Assembly: GCF_015624485.1 (NCBI RefSeq)
Contig: NZ_CP061378.1
Span: 6,138,001 to 6,202,000 of the forward strand
Length of the DNA stretch: 64,000 nt
Origin: Bradyrhizobium genosp. L
GTDB taxonomy: Bacteria > Pseudomonadota > Alphaproteobacteria > Rhizobiales > Xanthobacteraceae
Reading direction: 5' to 3'
How positions within the stretch are numbered: the stretch's first letter is position 1; every line of letters begins with the position of its first letter. Under the pieces are notes generated by a model. The model saw only the letters and a program-made list of their open reading frames with translations. It ran no database searches and was not told the origin of the DNA. This document shows positions 62,872 through 64,000 of this stretch, in pieces. Both the position numbers and the translations under genes were made by a program.

Positions 62872-63597
62872 ATGACTAGCAAATCAACCCAGCCCACTAT
62901 CGTGCTTGTGCACGGGGCCTTCGAAGACGCGTCGATCTGGAATCGGGTGATCCAGCGACTCCATCGCGACAGCTACCCGGTCGTCGCCTTCGCCAACCCG
63001 TTGCTGGGCGTGTCGGTCGACGCCGCCTACCTGCGCAGCGCGATCGACCGAATCCAGGGACCCATCATCCTGGTGGCCCATTCCTACGGCGGTGCCGTCA
63101 TCACGGAGGCCGGCGGGGACGAGAAGGTTAAGAGCCTCGTATACGCGGGCTCAATCTTGCCCGCGGCAGGGGAAGCTCCGGCCCAACTGATCGAACGGTT
63201 TCCCGGCAGCTCATTCCCAACGTCGACCGATGTGATCCCCTACACCCGACCCGACGGAACCAGCGGCAAGTATGTCCTCTACCAGGCCGACAAGTTTCAC
63301 AGTCAGGTCGCAGCCGATGTGCCCGCGAGCGAGGCCGCCATGTTGCTCGCCACCCAACGCCACATGGACTTCGCTTGCTTGACCGAGAAACTGACGTCCG
63401 CTGCATGGACGACTAAGCCTACCTGGCAGATCTTGACCACGCAGGATCTCGCCATTCCTCTGGCCGAACAGAAATTCGAAGCCGATCGCGCCCAGTCCAC
63501 CGTCATCGAGATCAACGCTTCGCACGCGGTCACCGTCTCCAACCCGGACGCCGTGGCCGACGTGATCGAACAGGCCGCCCGCGCAGCCGCGAAGTAA
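62872..63597 (+). CDS. Alpha/beta hydrolase, small exported-style family
   Basis: The 241-residue alpha/beta hydrolase has IVLVHGAFEDAS (oxyanion region), nucleophile serine in AHSYGG and the catalytic histidine in ASHAVTVSNP. AAGGA precedes the ATG at 62872. The style is that of small stand-alone esterases often found next to LysR or oxidoreductase genes in rhizobia. Substrate unknown. Confidence 0.9.
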   Translation: MTSKSTQPTIVLVHGAFEDASIWNRVIQRLHRDSYPVVAFANPLLGVSVDAAYLRSAIDRIQGPIILVAHSYGGAVITEAGGDEKVKSLVYAGSILPAAGEAPAQLIERFPGSSFPTSTDVIPYTRPDGTSGKYVLYQADKFHSQVAADVPASEAAMLLATQRHMDFACLTEKLTSAAWTTKPTWQILTTQDLAIPLAEQKFEADRAQSTVIEINASHAVTVSNPDAVADVIEQAARAAAK

Positions 63598-64000
63598 CGG
63601 CGGTCTGTGGCGGCTCCCACGGCGCAGCGGCCGCGACGATGGCACAGCCTCGTCGGTGGGCCGTTTGCTGGTGAGTTGTTTTCGACGGGCCGCCCCGCTA
63701 ATCGGCGAGGCGGCCCTTGTATTTCTGCAGTCCGGATGTCGACGTCCAGCGCAAAGGTCCGCATCGGAGAAAACTAGCGTATGGCGGAGAGAGTGGGAGT
63801 CGAACCCACGGTACACGATCGTGATGCTGAATTCCAATAGACAGCCGGCCGCCAGGCTCGGAGCGCGGAAGCACTTGCCGCGACTCAATAGCTCAACGCA
63901 AGAAGCTGTTGCAGAAGGCCGAGCAGTTGGAAAGTTCGACTGCGATCGAAGCCTTGCTGACGATGGCGTCCAGCCGCCCCGCGTGGATAACGCGCGGGCA
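63598..64000. other. Intergenic stretch with tRNA-Ser fragment; edge of window
   Basis: After the hydrolase the sequence holds no clear gene up to the window end. From about 63862 two plus-strand frames are open to the edge, one reading AQRKKLLQKAEQLESS, and could be the start of a gene cut by the window. The tRNA-Ser 3' fragment inside is listed separately. Confidence 0.4.
63782..63814 (-). other. tRNA-Ser 3' fragment (att-like scar)
   Basis: The minus strand reads GTACC-GTGGG-TTCGACT-CCCAC-TCTCTCC-G-CCA: variable-arm end, T-arm, acceptor 3' strand and encoded CCA of a tRNA-Ser. No GGAGAGA 5' half is found within 120 bp, so it is a 33-bp fragment, not a gene. This is the usual core of tRNA-targeting integrases. 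Confidence 0.7.

Overview
The window looks like a chromosome of a Bradyrhizobium-type alphaproteobacterium. Evidence: high GC throughout, GGAG-type ribosome sites, palindromic intergenic repeats of the kind common in that group, many very small conserved membrane proteins, and protein sequences that read as rhizobial. I had no database, so names rest on motifs and remembered family sequences.

The first ~30 kb is mostly backbone. It holds a DUF1800/DUF1501 pair, a CWC/HAD pair, a YfcG-type glutathione transferase, a Tat-exported metallo-beta-lactamase-fold protein overlapping a SCO copper chaperone, a GcvA-like LysR regulator and uvrB. Directly after uvrB lies a small defence-like islet: an HNH endonuclease, a clear DpnI-family methyl-directed restriction enzyme and a zinc-ribbon protein. 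Then come small secreted or membrane proteins, two NTF2-like proteins on either side of an IS4-family element, two MaoC hotdog proteins, an orphan ParA ATPase and a large repeat protein with FG-GAP/RTX features. The IS4 element has an 11-bp target duplication and sits inside a ~150-bp palindromic element.

At 30,016 the character changes. A 3' fragment of a tRNA-His gene is followed by a P4-type tyrosine integrase, which I read as the left edge of a genomic island that continues past the window. Two more tRNA 3' fragments, Lys near 47.4 kb and Ser near 63.8 kb, lie in the same orientation, suggesting accretion of several integrated elements. The island contains decayed material: a truncated HlyD gene abutting a frameshifted PAS sensor, a 378-bp direct repeat 14 kb apart, and an IS66 remnant.

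The island carries two well-preserved metabolic operons. The first (37.8-45.9 kb, plus strand, divergent AraC regulator) encodes an acyl-CoA ligase, a PhaJ-like hydratase, a Pseudomonas-like class II PHA synthase, its matching intracellular depolymerase PhaZ, a phasin, an acyl-CoA dehydrogenase and a thiamine-diphosphate enzyme. The second (59.4-48.1 kb, minus strand, eleven genes) encodes a two-component flavin monooxygenase, a cupin, a complete branched-chain-amino-acid-type ABC importer, a DUF2848 protein, an amidase and a UbiD/UbiX decarboxylase pair. It reads as uptake and catabolism of an aromatic or heteroaromatic carboxylic acid or amide. A divergent MarR gene is separated from it by a large palindrome. 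A LysR/old-yellow-enzyme pair and an alpha/beta hydrolase close the window.
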